Of a stretch of DNA of 25,913 nucleotides, positions 24,183 through 25,913 are shown in pieces. Within the stretch, counting starts at the first letter, position 1. Each line of letters starts with the position of its first letter. The stretch covers positions 1 through 25,913 of the forward strand of contig DAHVOH010000047.1 of assembly GCA_027318915.1 (NCBI GenBank). The letters are read 5' to 3'. Position numbers and translations under genes: made by a program. The notes beneath the pieces were generated by a model. The model was not told where the DNA came from, searched no databases, and saw only the letters and a list, made by a program, of their open reading frames with translations. Origin of the DNA: Clostridiales bacterium. GTDB taxonomy: Bacteria; Bacillota_E; Sulfobacillia; Sulfobacillales; JAIMBI01.

Positions 24183-25913
24183 GTGCATTGGGAAACGTTT
24201 CGATTTTGGCGTCGCGGTTCGCGCGACGCGACCCCGCGGCATTGGCGGGGATGGCTCTTGGGCGCCGTAGGCTTGTCCATGCTGGCGCTGGCCGGCTGTG
24301 GGACGGCCAATGCGGGAGCGGGAGTCTCCCCCACGTCTCATCCGAGCGCTCTCAACATCGCGCTCGCTCCGCAGACGGACGTCACCTGGTGGCCTCCCCT
24401 CATCCCCGCCAACAACTGCGGCACCGTCACGGGCGGTGTGGGGGGCGGCATGTGGACGTATCAGCCGCTGCTGATGATGAACAGCGCGGCGCAAGTGGAC
24501 TGGAGTCAGTCCGTCGCGGAGTCGATCACCCACAACGCGAACGGGACACAGTATGTGGTGCACCTAAACCCGAAGTGGCACTGGTCGAACGGGCAGCCGG
24601 TGACCGCGCAGGACGTCGTCTACTGGTTCACCCTGGCGTCGGCCGCGTCCAACACCAATGCGCCCATCTTCTACTGCTACTCCGGCACCGGCGGCGTGCC
24701 GACCGCGTACCGGTCGGTCACGGCCACCAACAAGTACACGGTCACCATCGACACCACCCAGCCGGAGAACCCGCAGTGGTTCATCTACAACAGCATCGCC
24801 CAGTTCATCCCCCTGCCCAAGGCGCAGTGGGACCGCTACAGCAACATGACCAGCGAACTCAAGTGGATTCTGTCCATCGCCAACCAGCCCACCAACCCCA
24901 TCTACCAAATCACCGACGGGGCTTACCTCTTCAAGAAGGCCGTGACGGACCAGTACTACGAGTTTGTGGCCAACCCTCACTACTCGGGCACCAAGCCGCA
25001 GATCAAGACCGTCTATTACGACTACGAGACGTCTTGGCCCAGCATCTTTGCGGCGCTGAAGAAAGGCGCCGTTCAGTATGCGCCGTACGACAACACGCTC
25101 TGGGCCGACCGGGGCCAGCTGACCGGCGACACCATCCTGTCGACGCCACAGTACGGTTTTTACTACGGACTCACCGACTTCGAGTCTGACGCGCAGACGG
25201 TCGGGCCCCTGTTCCAGAACCTGTACGTCCGCCAGGCGATGCAGTATGGGATCAACCAGCCGGCCATCATCAAGGACTTCTACTACGGCCAGGCGACCCC
25301 TACCTACGCGCCGGTTCCAGCCATCGCGTCCTGGTACGACAAGTCCCTCAAAAACCCGTATCCGTTCGATCCGGCCAAGGGCAAGGCGCTGCTGGAAGCC
25401 CACGGCTGGCATATGGTGAACGGCGTGATGGAAAAGAACGGCCAGAAACTGGCTTTTACGGCCCTCCTCTACACCGGTGCCCCGGTTCTGGCTCACATTG
25501 CCCAGTACGAGCAGGCGGTGTGGAAGACCGAGGGGATCGATATCACGCTGGAGGAGCTGTCCCTCGACGCGTTCATCAACATCATTGGGGCCAACCCCGC
25601 CACGGCGCCCAAGTGGGCGTTCGCCTTCGGGGCGGAGTGGTTCTACATCCCCGACTACTACCCAAGCGGCGACGGACTGGTGACGCCCGGCGGCGGATAC
25701 AACTTCGACTACTACACCAACCCGCAGATGACCGCCCTCGTCGACAAGACGACGTCGCCGGCCACCCTGTCCCAAACGGTCCGGGCGTTCGATCAGTACG
25801 AGCAGTTCGCGGCCCATAATCTGCCGTTCCTGTACTTCCCGACGCCCACCGCGCTGACGGCGGTGTCGAAGGACCTCGGCGGCATGAGCACGTACAACGA
25901 TCTGTACAGCGAG
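24183..25913 (+). CDS. Family 5 solute-binding lipoprotein of an ABC transporter (3' end outside)
   Basis: Extracytoplasmic peptide- or solute-binding protein (SBP_bac_5, OppA/DppA-like), anchored as a lipoprotein on the outer face of the membrane. The first 577 residues are in the window and no stop is reached. The GTG at 24183 lies 9 bases after GGGAGG. A basic n-region, the hydrophobic GWLLGAVGLSMLALAG and the lipobox LAGC with Cys39 form a lipoprotein signal peptide. The mature part shows the usual family layout: LNPKWHWSNGQPVTAQDVVYWF, then ITDGAYLFKKAV, YVRQAMQYGIN and a lobe-closing FDPAKGKALLEAHGW. The frame is also open upstream to an ATG at 24036, with a second lipobox-like segment. 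Permease and ATPase genes would be expected further right. Confidence 0.92.
   Translation, partial: MHWETFRFWRRGSRDATPRHWRGWLLGAVGLSMLALAGCGTANAGAGVSPTSHPSALNIALAPQTDVTWWPPLIPANNCGTVTGGVGGGMWTYQPLLMMNSAAQVDWSQSVAESITHNANGTQYVVHLNPKWHWSNGQPVTAQDVVYWFTLASAASNTNAPIFYCYSGTGGVPTAYRSVTATNKYTVTIDTTQPENPQWFIYNSIAQFIPLPKAQWDRYSNMTSELKWILSIANQPTNPIYQITDGAYLFKKAVTDQYYEFVANPHYSGTKPQIKTVYYDYETSWPSIFAALKKGAVQYAPYDNTLWADRGQLTGDTILSTPQYGFYYGLTDFESDAQTVGPLFQNLYVRQAMQYGINQPAIIKDFYYGQATPTYAPVPAIASWYDKSLKNPYPFDPAKGKALLEAHGWHMVNGVMEKNGQKLAFTALLYTGAPVLAHIAQYEQAVWKTEGIDITLEELSLDAFINIIGANPATAPKWAFAFGAEWFYIPDYYPSGDGLVTPGGGYNFDYYTNPQMTALVDKTTSPATLSQTVRAFDQYEQFAAHNLPFLYFPTPTALTAVSKDLGGMSTYNDLYSE

Noticed and set aside
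24173..25189. Plus-strand open frame in another frame of the solute-binding protein gene
   Set aside because: The frame starting at the GTG at 24183 gives a complete lipoprotein signal and the family 5 fold motifs; this one is a frame shadow.
1..25913. CRISPR array, tRNA or rRNA genes
   Set aside because: No regularly spaced direct repeats and no tRNA or rRNA signature segments were seen on reading through the window. A covariance-model scan was not possible.

Overview
The window is GC-rich (I estimate mid-60s percent GC) and gene-dense. Most genes have strong GGGAGG or AAGGAGG Shine-Dalgarno sites, GTG and TTG starts are frequent, and genes in operons are tightly coupled by ATGA overlaps. 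With the gene content (tricorn-type protease, complete oxidative pentose phosphate operon with an OpcA-like gene, form II CoxSLM hydroxylase, family 5 solute-binding lipoprotein), this suggests a high-GC Gram-positive bacterium. A Sulfobacillus/Thermaerobacter-type Firmicute fits the translation signals best; an actinobacterium is not excluded. No rRNA, tRNA or CRISPR array was seen, so the taxonomy is an inference.

Layout. (1) About 147-12553, minus strand, read right to left: tkt, tal, pgi, gnd, zwf, opcA, pgl and then a tricorn-type protease. The first seven form one carbohydrate module that interconverts glucose-6-P and fructose-6-P, oxidises glucose-6-P through 6-phosphogluconolactone and 6-phosphogluconate to ribulose-5-P, and rearranges sugars by transaldolase and transketolase. 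Several junctions overlap by 4-8 bases. GC-rich inverted repeats lie at the two wider gaps, gnd/zwf and pgl/tricorn. (2) 12554-14015: a divergent regulatory region, then a plus-strand ROK-family sugar kinase (probable glucokinase, which would feed the same pathway) and a small DUF6504-like protein. (3) 14016-14661: no intact gene, but the decayed C-terminal end of an IS1380-like transposase. (4) 14662-15972, minus: a membrane-anchored GGDEF diguanylate cyclase with an intact I-site. (5) 16037-19923, minus: a coxS-coxL-coxM operon of the form II type, with a strong terminator at its end. (6) 19924-20571, minus: an alpha/beta-hydrolase esterase, divergent from a 14-TM DHA2-type MFS exporter (20684-22234, plus); a 12-bp palindrome holding -10-like boxes on both strands lies between them. 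(7) 22306-23601, minus: a sugar-porter-like MFS transporter that converges on the exporter across a hairpin terminator. (8) 23602-24182: a 580-base intergenic region with an inverted repeat and an unexplained protein-like reading frame. (9) 24183 to the window end, plus: a family 5 substrate-binding lipoprotein whose 3' end lies outside the window.

No clearly new multi-gene system is present. The best leads are the tal/pgi pair, which share one reading frame and are separated by a single TGA with the pgi ribosome binding site inside the four-codon gap, the transposase relic, and the structured leader regions.
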